From Diplonema japonicum (lineage: Eukaryota > Euglenozoa > Diplonemea > Diplonemida > Diplonemidae), in NCBI GenBank assembly GCA_964019335.1, contig OZ025697.1, positions 369,571 through 433,570 on the forward strand: a stretch of DNA of 64,000 bases, in the 5' to 3' direction. The first letter of the stretch is position 1, and each line of letters opens with the position of its first letter. Under the pieces are notes generated by a model. It had not been told where the DNA came from, did not search any database, and saw nothing but the letters and a program-made list of their open reading frames with translations. Below, in pieces: positions 29,232 to 39,215 of the stretch. Both the position numbers and the translations under genes were made by a program.

Positions 29232-30045
29232 CCAAATTGCGCACCTTCGCGACGCTCCTGTGTATCACCTTAAACTTCGGGTTGTACTGCCCTATACAAG
29301 GCATCCCGCTTTGATGCTTGGGCACCAAGCTCCGCGTCGCCTTCGTGAGAAAGAAGGACGAAGGCCGGAGGGTCGCGCACTTTTCCTCGTCGGTGGCCGA
29401 TTCAAGGACAGCGAGCATTTGCGCCTATTTGTTGTTATTTTTTTCTTCTTTTTCCTTATAACGCACCTCTTGCAGTGCTTCTACATCTTCTTGCGCGCTT
29501 TCGGTACAACTCGCGGTGTCAACGGTTAGGTTTTGGAGGGTGGTGCTTCCAGGGATGGTGCTGACGGTTTGCAGTGTTTGCTGTGTGGTGTTGAAATCGG
29601 GTGAGCATGTGGCAGGGCGGTTGCGAGAGGACCATGGCCTGCGGACACCGAACTTTTCGTACTTCAGGTCAACAGGGTCAGGAGGGGGGGCCTCCAGCAG
29701 GTTGCCGTCGCTGTCGAACCTGAGGCTCATCGTCTTCCCAAACGTAATAGTCTTGTTGGCCTTGTGGTCTGCCTCCAGCCGCTTCATGACGTGCACATTC
29801 TCCCGTGGGGACGACAGGAGTTCCTTGTGCCGTCCTTCGTCGTAAGCTTCCCCTGTTCCAAACTCGTCCAGCCCCGCCTCCAAGGGCAATATAAATACGG
29901 TATTTGCAACCTGTTTCCCCGGTTTCTTCATGCTCTGCACACCTCCTTTTGCGAGCTGCCGTGTGCCTGTTGATATCTCGCTCATATACCCTGCTTTCGA
30001 AAAGCTCGGGGGCGGCATGATCGAGTCGGCATTGAGTGGAGCCAT
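27996..30045 (-). CDS. axonemal-type protein, three exons
   Basis: Exons 30045-29467, 29424-29245 and 29198-27996 join to 653 residues, all phase 0. Two motifs resemble those repeated in ciliary microtubule-associated proteins: IGQYNPKFKVIHRSVAK (exon 2) and VPAVRAADFSKISSRE (exon 3). The rest is basic, low in hydrophobic residues and rich in short turns such as GVDYNVQIPRQEY. A microtubule inner or outer doublet protein is the likely role (inference). Both introns start GTGCG instead of GTATG. Without splicing the locus would be misread as three unrelated genes. Confidence 0.7.
29199..29244 (-). other. intron 2 of axonemal-type gene, 46 nt, 30-A run
   Basis: GTGCGCAATTTGG, 30 A, CAG. Phase 0. 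It joins HRSVAK to PPDWEKAS. Confidence 0.75.
29425..29466 (-). other. intron 1 of axonemal-type gene, 42 nt
   Basis: GTGCGTTATAAGG then an A-rich tract ending AACAACAAATAG. Phase 0. Retention would bring an in-frame TAG at its very end. Confidence 0.72.
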
Positions 30046-30183
30046 CCCCCTCTCCCTCCTTGTGGGGGGTGGTGGGACAGACAAGAAAAAAAAAAAAAAA
30101 AAAAAAAAAATGTAGGGGTATTTTTTTTTTTTTTTTTGATTCTTTTTTTTTTTTTTTAAATTTTCCCCCTCATAATAAATTAT

Positions 30184-31068
30184 TCACATCGACTTGTTCG
30201 CGCGAAACAGCGCTTTGACCCTCCCGCTCTGTTCCTTGTGGACGGCCTCGTCGAATTCTTCGAAAAAAAGCAGCAAAAGGGGGAACACCGCCACATCGGT
30301 GTCCGTGTCAAGCTCACCACCTGTCTCGAGAAAATAAGTGAGCAGGCTGCCGTAAAGCTCATTTAGCATGTTCATCATGCTAGAGACCTCGTCGGGGGTA
30401 AGGGTCAGGGGGTGGTCTTCTGATATGAGATATGTTACTAGATATTCCATGATTCGGGCAGAGGAGACAAGACTGGGAAGGTCTTCTGGGAGGTGCGATG
30501 ATTTCGACGCAGATAGCGACATAGTGATATGGACGTGGGCGTGCCTCGTGACTACGTGAATGAGATTTTGCAGGAATCGGTGTCCGAAGAGCTCGGTTGA
30601 CACCAAGCAGACTTTTAACGTCTCGGTAAGAACCGTTTTCTTTAGATTTTTTATTGTCAACATTTCTTTTAATCCCTTCTGCAGCAGGATCAACCAGTCC
30701 TCGCCATCTTTTGTCAGCCATTCGGGTGCCATGGGGCGTTCTGTCACTTCACACACTCTTCGTTGCGATGCGAACCACTCCAAACCCTCCCCTACAGATT
30801 GCAACAGGTTTATTTTAATCTCCGATTCTTCCCTTCCGAACACGCGGCATACGTCCTTCACACGATTTTCCAATTCCTTGCTGAAAGTTGTGTCGTGGTG
30901 GGCGTTCTGGGCCTGTAGCAAAAGTGCTTTTTTCGAGTACTTTTTTTCGAATTCATCGATCGACGTTATGTTTTTAGAGGTTTTTTGTTCTTGTTTTTCT
31001 TCTTCTTTTTCGGTGCCCGTTTTGAATAGTTTCTTCACCTCCTCCACTTCTTTTTCGAACGCATTCAT
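30184..31068 (-). CDS. hypothetical all-helical protein
   Basis: Predicted 294 residues, no recognised domain. Charged coiled-coil-like N-terminus (~1-45, rich in Glu and Lys), then predicted amphipathic helices with regular leucines (WLILLQKGLKEMLTIKNLKK, TLKVCLVSTELFGHRFLQNL), ending in an acidic/hydrophobic helix and a basic tail. The pattern could be a helical-repeat (ARM/HEAT-like) fold. It is flanked on both sides by same-strand genes; the start follows a T-rich and C-rich tract. Confidence 0.6.
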   Translation of the reverse strand: MNAFEKEVEEVKKLFKTGTEKEEEKQEQKTSKNITSIDEFEKKYSKKALLLQAQNAHHDTTFSKELENRVKDVCRVFGREESEIKINLLQSVGEGLEWFASQRRVCEVTERPMAPEWLTKDGEDWLILLQKGLKEMLTIKNLKKTVLTETLKVCLVSTELFGHRFLQNLIHVVTRHAHVHITMSLSASKSSHLPEDLPSLVSSARIMEYLVTYLISEDHPLTLTPDEVSSMMNMLNELYGSLLTYFLETGGELDTDTDVAVFPLLLLFFEEFDEAVHKEQSGRVKALFRANKSM

Positions 31069-31174
31069 TTTTTTCCCCCCCCTCCTCCCCCTTCTCTCCT
31101 ATTATTATTATTATTATTTTTTTTTTTTTTGTGGAGAAAAAAAAAAGTTCTGGTGAAGGAGGTTACCTCCTTAT

Positions 31175-31305
31175 CTTTGACAGTAGACTCACCCACAACT
31201 CTATGGGAAAAAAAAAACCCCCTCCCTAGAAGGCGACCTGGCAAATTTGGTACAAAAAAAAAAAAAAAAAAAAAAAATAGAAGCAAATTGGGGCAAATAA
31301 GTATC
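31175..31305. repeat. tandem array, degenerate unit 1
   Basis: Carries shortened versions of both ends of the unit seen at 31391 and 31764: GACTCACCCACAACTCTATG and CAAATTGGGGCAAATAAG followed by TATCAT. Confidence 0.55.
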
Positions 31306-31390
31306 ATAGAGTGCTCTATGAGGCCTCGATCTTTCTTTTTTTTTTTCCCCGGGTGTTTGCGGCTTGTGTTGTTCTCAAAATGTTTACGTA

Positions 31391-31592
31391 TCTTTGATAC
31401 TTGACTCACCCCCACCGCTATGATGCCCCAGAGGGCGACAGGCTACATCGTAAACAAAATAGAAGGTTTCAAAAAAGGAGAAAAAAAAATGCTTTTTTCT
31501 CTTTTTTTTGTCCTAATCCTACCGTTTACCACCACCGGTCTCCCTCCATGTGGAGTGTGAAGAGCAAATTGGGGGCTTAAATAAGTATCATG
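31391..31592. repeat. tandem array, unit 2
   Basis: About 200 bases beginning TTTGATACTTGACTCACCCC, containing CCCCAGAGGGCGACAGGC and TTTTTTTGTCCTAATCCTA, and ending CAAATTGGGGGCTTAAATAA and GTATCA. No coding potential. Confidence 0.75.
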
Positions 31593-31763
31593 AAATCAGT
31601 AAAAAAAAAAAAAAAAAAGGCGATGTTTAAGGGCAAATCCCATCCCTTAGGGGGGGCGGGGTCCTTCTTCAGGTTGGTTCTCAGCTCTTTTAGCCTGTCT
31701 TGGGTCTCTCGTGAGGCGAAAAAAACAAAATGGATCCACACACTTCAGGTTTTGTACTTCAAA

Positions 31764-31952
31764 TCTTTGATACTTGACTCACCCCCACTGCTATAATGCC
31801 CCAGAGGGCGACAGGCTACATGACAAACAAGAAATAGAAGGTTTCAAAAAAAAAGTTTTTTTTGTCCTAATCCTATACGTGTTATCACCACCGTCTCCCT
31901 CCACGTGGGGTGAAAGAGCAAATTGGGGGCTTAAATAAGTATCACTGAAAAG
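31764..31952. repeat. tandem array, unit 3
   Basis: About 190 bases, ~85-90% like unit 2 by eye across the same blocks, in the same orientation. The stretches between units differ. Confidence 0.75.
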
Positions 31953-32580
31953 AAGAAAATGCTTTTCTACTTTCTTGCGAATTTTCGGGCACCCCCCCTG
32001 GCATACTAGTTTTTGTTCGAAAGAAAAAAAAAAAGAAGAAAAACTAAAGAGAATAATAAAAAAAAAAAAAGAAAGGGACTAACTCGGGCGCAGAACAAGG
32101 GGGGTAGCGGTACAAATGAAAAAAAAAAAAAAGAAGAACAAAAGACAAATCACCCCCCTTTTTTTTTCATTTATATTTTTTTATTTGTTACTCGGGGAGC
32201 CAGGAGCACGCATAAAAAAAAAAAAAAAAAAAAAGAGGGAAAGATGGGGAGGAAGGAACTTAAACTAGTTGCTTATGAATCTTTCCTGTTCTCTTGTATT
32301 TTTCTTCCTCTTTTTTTTTTTTCTTCTTTTTTCTTATTGGTATTATTGTTATTATTTTCTTTTCATTTTCTGCTCTCCTCCTCCCTCATCACTCCCAAGA
32401 TGAGATAAATATCAAAAAGAAAACTTTTTTTTTTTTTTTTTTTCCTTTCCTCCTTCTTTCACGACATGCCGTAAATAAATAAAATATAAGTAAAAATAAC
32501 ACGTGAGACAAATGAAAGTCATCAAAAAAAAAAAAAATACAAACAGATAGATAAAATTAACGTCTTTCCATCCTCCCCCC
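31953..32580. other. homopolymer spacer
   Basis: A- and T-rich low-complexity sequence; no gene. Confidence 0.6.
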
Positions 32581-32746
32581 TTACCCAACAGGCAACACCA
32601 CCCCCTGAGGTATCGAAACAGCTGAATCATTAGAATACTCAGAAGGACGGACCCACTGTTTTTTACCAGAGGTGTGTGTGTAGAAAATATCACCTCGAGG
32701 CGTTTCAGTTTGCCGCCATCCTGGGCGGAGGGGGTCGGATTGGACT

Positions 32747-32778
<32 letters not shown>

Positions 32779-33657
32779 CCAATCCATACTGTCTCTCGGT
32801 TCAGGGCCGTACTTCTGAACCAGCGTTCCCATGATAAGGTCCTCTTTCCCGAAGCTCGAGTACACCGTGGGCATGACAGACGGCAGCTTACCGGGACGGT
32901 AGAATTGAAAGAAGTTCAGTAACCGCCTCCGGAGATCTTTATCGAACCCCTCTGAGGACTGCGCGGGAGCCTTCAACAGAGTGAAATCCCCACCACTGGG
33001 CAGCTTGAACAAAATACCAGGTATAACCGCAACGTTGAAATTCTGCAACGGGAGGATAGAGTTTGATGCGTTGGCAGGGCACTGTGTCGCCCTGCTCCAG
33101 ACGGGCAACGTTTTTGTCAACGCACGTAACGCGGAAATTGCGGTAGGCAGTGTGTCCCACTTCACGATGATGGACATTACATCGTTGAAGGTGAAGGTTC
33201 TGTACCCATCATACGCCACATGTTCCAAAAGCCGAGCCACGTCCGCCACATATATAAAAGGTTTTCCCTCTACTATTTTGATTGAGACTGTGATGTCGGT
33301 GTTCTCCTCCACATAGCATATTTCCCTGCACCCTGTCAGGGTTCGCCATTCATTTCGAACCTCCATTACGATCTTCTCCCAGCGGCCGTCGCCGTTTCTC
33401 TCTCTCACCCACCCTCCTTCCTTAACGTCCAGCCATCCTTTCAGCTCACTTTTTACCTCGATAATATCCCCCTCTCTGTACATTCCCACTATAGGCGCGT
33501 CTGTACTGGGGTGGTCCCTCACGTTCCAATGGCTGAAGGGACCCGGTCTGCATATATATGTTTCATCGAAACAGGGCGACACTTTCAGAAACTCTTCATG
33601 TTCAGAGGTGAACGAAGCCCTTGGGGAGTCAGGGTACTTTGTCCAACTGTTTTCCAT
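32581..33657 (-). CDS. SH3-like and WW-domain protein, two exons
   Basis: Exons 33657-32790 and 32744-32581 give 343 residues. An SH3-like segment lies at ~40-90 (PIVGMYREGDIIEVK, GWLDVKEGGWVRER). The middle (~110-270) is unrecognised. A WW domain ends the protein: LRPGWRQTETPRGDIFYTHT then KKQWVRP, with the first Trp and the second Trp-x2-Pro in place. WW domains bind proline-rich ligands, so it is likely an adaptor (inference). The intron falls just before the WW domain. Confidence 0.75.
32745..32789 (-). other. intron of WW-domain gene, 45 nt, 31-A run
   Basis: GTATGGATTGG, 31 A, CAG. Phase 1. It joins EPRD-I-QSDPLRPGW; being 45 nt, retention keeps the frame and yields poly-Lys. Confidence 0.85.
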
Positions 33658-33729
33658 TCCCCTTTTTTTTTAAAAAAAAATTTTTTTTTTTGAGGGGGAA
33701 TAAAAAAAAAAAAAAAAAAAAAAAAAAGA

Positions 33730-34458
33730 TTATTTTTTTATTTTCACAATTTCGCTTTGTTTTTTTATAGCGGTGTCAGCTTGCTGCAGCAGTAGATCGC
33801 ATTCTTGGAAAAGGTCTGCGGCGATGGCAGTGGAGGAAGAGATGAATTGCTTAGTGGAGATAAAGGTTGCGTCCGACAACAGAGAAGAGGAAATCCACGG
33901 CTGCGATGATGGGAGGACCACCTCCAACCCCTCGCCATCAGTGAGAGCCAGCGCATTGCTCTGCTCCGAGAGGAAAAACTCACCATCAAGTGTCCCCAAC
34001 CTAGGAAGCTTCTTCATAACCACACTTTTGTAATTCGGGATTGTGCACACCGGGTTTGGGTTCGACCCGTCTCTGTCTTTGAGGTGTAGCCCCCGCAATC
34101 GCTGGTTCCCGGCCAGTCCTATCACTGTATCCAGATCTCTTACAAAATTGCCTTGTAAATACACAACTTCTAAAACTTCAAGGCTTTGGAGCCCATCCAG
34201 CTTTGAAATTCTGTTGAATCTAAGGTCGAGTCTCTTTAAACACCTTTGAACTCCTTCGAAGCCGCCGCTTAAGCTCATTATTTTGTTGTTGCTCAAGTTT
34301 AAGGTGTGCAACCGCGATAGGCCGTCTAGGTTTTGAATTTGCTTGATATCCAGACCGCACAAAGGCAGGCTAAGGATAGATGTCTTGTCAAATTGACCTG
34401 TAACTACCTTCACTAGCTCGAAAGTCATTTCGACTTCTTGGTCTTGTATGTCTTCCAT
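33730..34458 (-). CDS. leucine-rich repeat protein (SDS22-type repeats)
   Basis: Predicted 242 residues from ATG 34458. Four to five LRRs span ~25-140 (LHTLNLSNNKIMSLSGGFEG, LKRLDLRFNRISKLDGLQS, LEVVYLQGNFVRDLDTVIGL), followed by an LRR cap around NPVCTIPNYKSVVMKKLP and LGTLDGEF. The C-terminal ~75 residues are helical. Similar short LRR proteins serve in cilia and as phosphatase regulators; which one this is cannot be decided here. Confidence 0.8.
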   Translation of the reverse strand: MEDIQDQEVEMTFELVKVVTGQFDKTSILSLPLCGLDIKQIQNLDGLSRLHTLNLSNNKIMSLSGGFEGVQRCLKRLDLRFNRISKLDGLQSLEVLEVVYLQGNFVRDLDTVIGLAGNQRLRGLHLKDRDGSNPNPVCTIPNYKSVVMKKLPRLGTLDGEFFLSEQSNALALTDGEGLEVVLPSSQPWISSSLLSDATFISTKQFISSSTAIAADLFQECDLLLQQADTAIKKQSEIVKIKK

Positions 34459-34660
34459 TTTTTCTCGTTCCCTCCCCCCCCTCTCCTCTTTTTTTTTTCG
34501 AGGGGAAAGAGAAGATTTAAAAAAAAAAAAAAAAGAAGGAGATTTTTTTTTATCTCTTTTTTTTTTAATATACGTATCTATCAAAAACTTAGTGGAGCAT
34601 TTAAAAAAAAAGAAAGAAAGAAAGAAAAAAGACAAAAACTAAAAAGAAAGGGGGAAAAAA

Positions 34661-34703
34661 AAACTCAAAGTGCAGGACAAACCCCCTCATGGAGGGCCGC
34701 CCT
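34661..34703 (+). repeat. 43-bp repeat, copy 1
   Basis: Identical by eye to 45092-45134 (begins AAACTCAAAGTGCAGGAC, ends GGAGGGCCGCCCT). It sits in a spacer otherwise made of homopolymers and probably marks the end of a dispersed element. Confidence 0.7.
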
Positions 34704-34846
34704 AAAAAATAAACCCCAGTTTTCTTTTCTTTTTTTTTTTCCCTTCGTCCTCCTTTTTTTTTTTCTTCTTCCTCCTTATGTGCGATGTCTACCTTTTCAA
34801 AAAAAAAGGGGGGGTAATTTTTTTTTAAACCGCCCCCCCTTTTTTT

Positions 34847-35091
34847 TTAACCATCTACCAACGAGCGTCTTTAAAGAGACGATTTGAAAAAAAATCTTTG
34901 CAAAGGGCTTTCAATAGAATTTTACAGTCGATTTTTTTTGACTTGTTTTTTGTACCCCTCTCTCTAGAATTGGGACATCTGGAGGCATTTTTGGGGGCAT
35001 ATGGCCCCCAGCGTTGCGCTAGAATAGTTTTTTTGAAGTTTTGAAAATTTACCCCCTGGTGGGCAAAAATGGTCCGTTGGTAGATGGTTAA
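34847..35091. mobile_element. piggyBac-type MITE flanked by TTAA
   Basis: A 237-bp body (34851-35087) lies between two TTAA target copies. Its 13-bp terminal inverted repeats read CCATCTACCAACG. About 180 bases inward from the right end match, in reverse orientation, the element that begins at 63531, apart from a ~70-base deletion and scattered changes. It carries no coding sequence, so it is a non-autonomous deletion derivative. The right TTAA overlaps the TAA stop codon of the neighbouring F-box gene. Confidence 0.85.
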
Positions 35092-36446
35092 ACATCCATG
35101 TGTTTCACAACCTCTACACGTTTCACAGGCCAAGGGGTGACCTTGGTTTTCTCCATCTTTTTAATAACCCCTTCCAACACAGCCAGCCCCACACCTATAC
35201 ATGGCAAAGTCTCAAGTGTGATAATAAACAAGGTGTCGAGGGTGACAGCCGTCCCTGCAGGACCCAACGTGGTCAGCGCTGTTAGTGTGATAAGAGCAGG
35301 CTGCGCCAGCAAACAGAAAAGAGCAAGCAGCGTTTTGTCAGATTGACGGTACAATGAAACACTCCACCCAAGCGCACAGGCGACAAGACAGGCAACGTAA
35401 TACAAAGAATGTTTGTGAAGGATCAACTGCGTTGTGAAAAACGAGAAAAAAACCGCGACAAATGCATGAAGCGCGGCGTACCCCGGCGTGGCATTCGGTG
35501 CCACTGTGTACAGCGTACATCCCAACGCTCCCAAACAAACCCCCCCTAGCACTTTATACACAGCAAGAGACTGTTCAGAACCCAGCAAACCCTGAAGGTA
35601 CATGGACAATCCGTCACACCATGTTATTGCTAAGAACGTCAAACAAGCAAATGGGGTAACAGTACTTGAACGGCCTTCCCATTCCACGTGAGCTAAAGCA
35701 ACCCATAGGGAGTATCCGATGTACCCGAAATCTATTGAGAGGGATGACAGATAGTTTAAACTACCTGGTTTTAAAACCCCGATCAACCCGTACACGGGAA
35801 GGGTTGTTGTCAAACTGTACAAAACAACGCTTGCCGGCGATGGTAGCCGGCCAGCATCGCTTTCTACAGTACTGAACAACGCCTTGAAAACAGTTTTCGT
35901 CTGCGTGACAACACGGTTTTTAACATGTCGGCACATGACTGCTCGTTCTGCTATTCTTGCATGTTGGATCAGGCTCAACGTATACACCGTTATGCAGGAC
36001 AGATATAACAGGGTGAACGGTGTTACAGAAGCGTAGTATAAGAGATCCCATCGAATGTCCATCACCGAGCGGTAGCTGTGCCGCATTGCAGCGAAGAATG
36101 CCATTGTCGGCAGTGAACACAGAATCGCGTAAACAGAGAAAAGGAGAAGTTTCATTGACAGGAATATCCCTTTGATTCTTGTTCGTGAGATGGAGATGGT
36201 GGGGTGTTTCAGAGCGAGTATGGCTTTGTGAACATCTATCTCCCCTGCTGCGCGGACAATAATGCTGAGGTTCCCCCTCCATGCTTTGCAGACCTGTGCG
36301 GCGGCCACCCAGGTGTTTTCGTCCAAAAATTTCACGATTATCTGAAAAGCCTCGATCGGGATTTCTCCCCATCTTCCGCAGTACGTGCCGTATCTTCGTA
36401 CAGGTTTTCTTCTCTGTATGAGCATCCCTTGCTCACCAGGGATCAT
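35088..36446 (-). CDS. F-box-like multi-pass membrane protein
   Basis: Predicted about 452 residues from ATG 36446. An F-box-like motif lies at ~25-60 (IPIEAFQIIVKFLDENTWVA, QVCKAWRG). Then follow about ten hydrophobic helices from ~100 to 440 with no transporter family I recognise. The end is basic (KKMEKTKVTPWPVKR). An F-box on a membrane protein would recruit SCF ubiquitin ligase to a membrane (inference). The stop TAA (35090-35088) lies inside the TTAA of the MITE, so the 3' UTR is MITE sequence. Confidence 0.7.
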   Translation of the reverse strand: MIPGEQGMLIQRRKPVRRYGTYCGRWGEIPIEAFQIIVKFLDENTWVAAAQVCKAWRGNLSIIVRAAGEIDVHKAILALKHPTISISRTRIKGIFLSMKLLLFSVYAILCSLPTMAFFAAMRHSYRSVMDIRWDLLYYASVTPFTLLYLSCITVYTLSLIQHARIAERAVMCRHVKNRVVTQTKTVFKALFSTVESDAGRLPSPASVVLYSLTTTLPVYGLIGVLKPGSLNYLSSLSIDFGYIGYSLWVALAHVEWEGRSSTVTPFACLTFLAITWCDGLSMYLQGLLGSEQSLAVYKVLGGVCLGALGCTLYTVAPNATPGYAALHAFVAVFFSFFTTQLILHKHSLYYVACLVACALGWSVSLYRQSDKTLLALFCLLAQPALITLTALTTLGPAGTAVTLDTLFIITLETLPCIGVGLAVLEGVIKKMEKTKVTPWPVKRVEVVKHMDV

Positions 36447-36837
36447 TTTCCTTTCATATACAGGGAAGGGAAGGGAGGAGCTTTGTGTGTACTGGATGGT
36501 GATGGGTGAATGGGGGAAGAAGAAGAAGGAAAAAAAAATATGAAAAAATGGAAAAGTATTACATGTTTTTCGGGTAGTTTTTTTTTTCTTTACTTCATCT
36601 TTTTTTTTTTTTGGAAGGGTTTGTGGCGGGGTCCCCCCCCCCCCCCCCCCCCTCTCTTTTTTTGTTATTATTGGGAAAAGAAAAGAAAAGAAAAAGATAG
36701 ATGAAACAACTCGAGTGGGGGGGGGAGGGGGTACAACAACAAACAAAAGAAGTTTTTTTTTTCTTTCTTTTTTTCTTTTTTTAATAGTATGGTTGGAAAA
36801 AAAAGGGGGGGGGAGAGAGGTGGAGGGGGTGTATGTT

Positions 36838-37005
36838 TCAAGAATTGTCCACGGAAATATTGTGCTTCGCAGCTGCTTTGGACACCTTTTTTTTTTATTT
36901 TATTTTTTATGCCCTCCCTTCCACATACCGAAGCATACAGCTTCGCAGGAAAATCGAAAGCACGCACCATTTCGATAACGGTCATGGAACGTGACATTGT
37001 TGAAG

Positions 37006-37042
<37 letters not shown>

Positions 37043-38878
37043 ATATTTCATCTCCCCTTCATACATAAGGTGTACAGTCTCAGGATCAGAAGGGTAAGAA
37101 TGCGCCTCCAAGCACTCCTGAATCTTTTTGCAGATAATAGAAGTAAAGCAGACGCCCTCACTAGACGCACTCTTGAGCCCGTGCCGTAAGGTGTCGTAGG
37201 CGGACTCCGCAGTCCCGCCTGTGACGCCCGTCACCTTTGACCGCATTGACTGAGCGTCGCTGCCGTCCCAAAGCGACTGCTGCGTTGCCATGACTAGCGG
37301 GATTGTGGCAGGGGACGCTACACTTGCCGCATGTCGTAGCACGCAGCTCACGGCGTACTCCTTTTCGACGCTCTTTGAGCTCTGCAGCTCTTTCGGGAAC
37401 AGTCCTTTGGGCGGTAGGCCTTGCTCGTCTTTGCACGCTGCTGTGGCCCGCACCAGACCCAGCCCGCACATCCACTCCTTGTTGCCCATGTACTCCGCAT
37501 GATGGTCTTGCAAGTACTGCGCCCACCCCTTGCACGTTGCCATGATGGGCATGACGCTCTGCATCTCGCAGAACGAGAACATCCTCCGCATGATGGGCCC
37601 TGGCAGCGTCTTCACGGTGTGCTGTGTCGGCACAGGCTGCTGCGACACCGCCGAGTCCCGTGCCTCGTGGTCGTAGGCCGCCCAGTCGGGCAGCAAGAAC
37701 GATTCGTGCCGCGCGTCGTGCGAAACACCGCACCGCCCGTACTGCCTGCTGTTGTACCATGTCTTGCAGTGGCGGCAGAGGCGGTGGTGGGAGGGCTGCG
37801 ACTGAACAAACTCCCAGGAGTGGGCGTTGACGTGAAGGGGTGAGATCCACAACGAGGGGTCCGTGTCAATGACAGACTGCGAGACAGAGATGTGCAGCAC
37901 GTGGTCGAGCTCAGGGGATGTCACGTAGCTGCCGCTTTCGATGAATTGCAGTTCATGGTACTGCGTGTAGGTGGCGATCTCTGCCATGCCGAACCTGCGG
38001 GTGTGCAGGTGCAGCTCCTCGAGGGGTGAGGCACCACGGGTGCGCGGCGGAGAAGGCGACCAGGACCGCTTGTTAGAGTCGGCAGAGAGCATCCTCCCGT
38101 CATCCGCAGACTGCAGCACGAACCCCTTGACGTCCCCTATGGTGCCCATTGTGATGTAGATGTCAGAAGCTTCCTCGTAGTCCGCAGTCATCACCACCTT
38201 CGTGTTGCAGCGTGAGGAGGGGAACTTCACCCACATCCCGGTTTTGCTGTGCGCGAGGCGGACCACAGTGATCGCTGTTGGGTCCGAGAAGCAACCTGAT
38301 TGCGGGTGGAGCTTGGTCAGCCCTTTGCCGTGTGGGGAAGACATGGGGGACTTCGACCGTGTTCTTGAAGAAGGACTCCGCGGTGGGGAAGGTGCCCTCT
38401 GAGGTGTCTGCAAGCCTTCCCAGTCAAGGCCCTGCATGCTGCTTTTATATTGCGTTTCGAGTGTTTTCAAAAATGTTTCCTCCTGACCAACATGTTCTTT
38501 GAGATGCTGGTTCACGAAAGGGACCAGAGTGGGGTTGTGCTGGAGGTAGAAGAGGGCGAGGTTTCGCCGCAGAGAGAAGAATTTTACAGAGTAGTCCTTG
38601 TCGAGGGTGGAGAAGAGGAGGGTTTCCTCTTGGCCTTGGTAGTCCCGGAGAAGGTCGGGAATCTCGCGCTGCCTCTGATGCTCGTTCACGTAAGCAAAGA
38701 ACTCTTCAAGAATATCCCAATACACGAAGTACTTGGATCGGTAAGCAGATGACAGAGACTCGCATGCTTCAGTGAGGGTGGCGTAAGCCTTGAGAACCTC
38801 CTCCATGTGCTTCACCTTCATAGGGTCGTGCACTAAGAAGAAATTCAGCAGGCGATTCCGTGTACCATCGACGTCCAT
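36838..38878 (-). CDS. F-box-like protein, three exons
   Basis: Exons 38878-37065, 37007-36929 and 36885-36838 give 646 residues. The N-terminal ~130 residues are helical. A Ser/Pro/Arg-rich linker (SPPRSPSSRTRSKSP) follows, then a beta-rich region (~160-330), a Cys/His cluster (CRHCKTWYNSRQYGRCGVSH) and an F-box-like motif (LPGPIMRRMFSFCEMQSV then CKGWAQYL, ~395-430). The C-terminal helical region ends KAAAKHNISVDNS after splicing. It is probably a substrate receptor of an SCF-type ligase (inference). Confidence 0.72.
36886..36928 (-). other. intron 2 of F-box gene, 43 nt, poly(A)-AG acceptor
   Basis: GTATGTGGAAGGG then A-rich sequence ending in ten A and G. Phase 0. The third exon is 16 codons and ends in TGA at 36838; retention would instead read into low-complexity sequence. 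Confidence 0.78.
37008..37064 (-). other. intron 1 of F-box gene, 57 nt, 29-A run ending AG
   Basis: GTATGAAGGGGAG, then 29 A and G directly at the acceptor. Phase 2. It joins TVHL to ISSTMSRSM. Confidence 0.82.
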
Positions 38879-39181
38879 TTCCCCCCTCCCCTCCCTCTCG
38901 CTCCTTTTTTTTTTTTTTTTTGTAGACAAAAAAAAAAAAAAAAAAAAGAAGAGAAAAAACAACCGACGGAGAGAAGGAGGAAACGTTCTAATTTTTTTTT
39001 TTTTTTTAAATCCCGAAGGGGGTGGAAGTGCAATAAGAGACACCTTTCCTGGTGGGAGGAAGAGGGAAGAAAAAAAAGAAAAAAAAAAGAAGAATTGTTT
39101 AAGAGAGTTTACAATTGGTAAAATCATTTTTTTTGTTCTATTCTTGGCACATTTTGAAAGACAGAGAAATAAAAAAAAGGG

Positions 39182-39215
<34 letters not shown>

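Noticed and set aside
31175-31952. CRISPR-like array
   Set aside because: Only three units of ~130-200 bases with unequal spacers, in a clearly eukaryotic setting.
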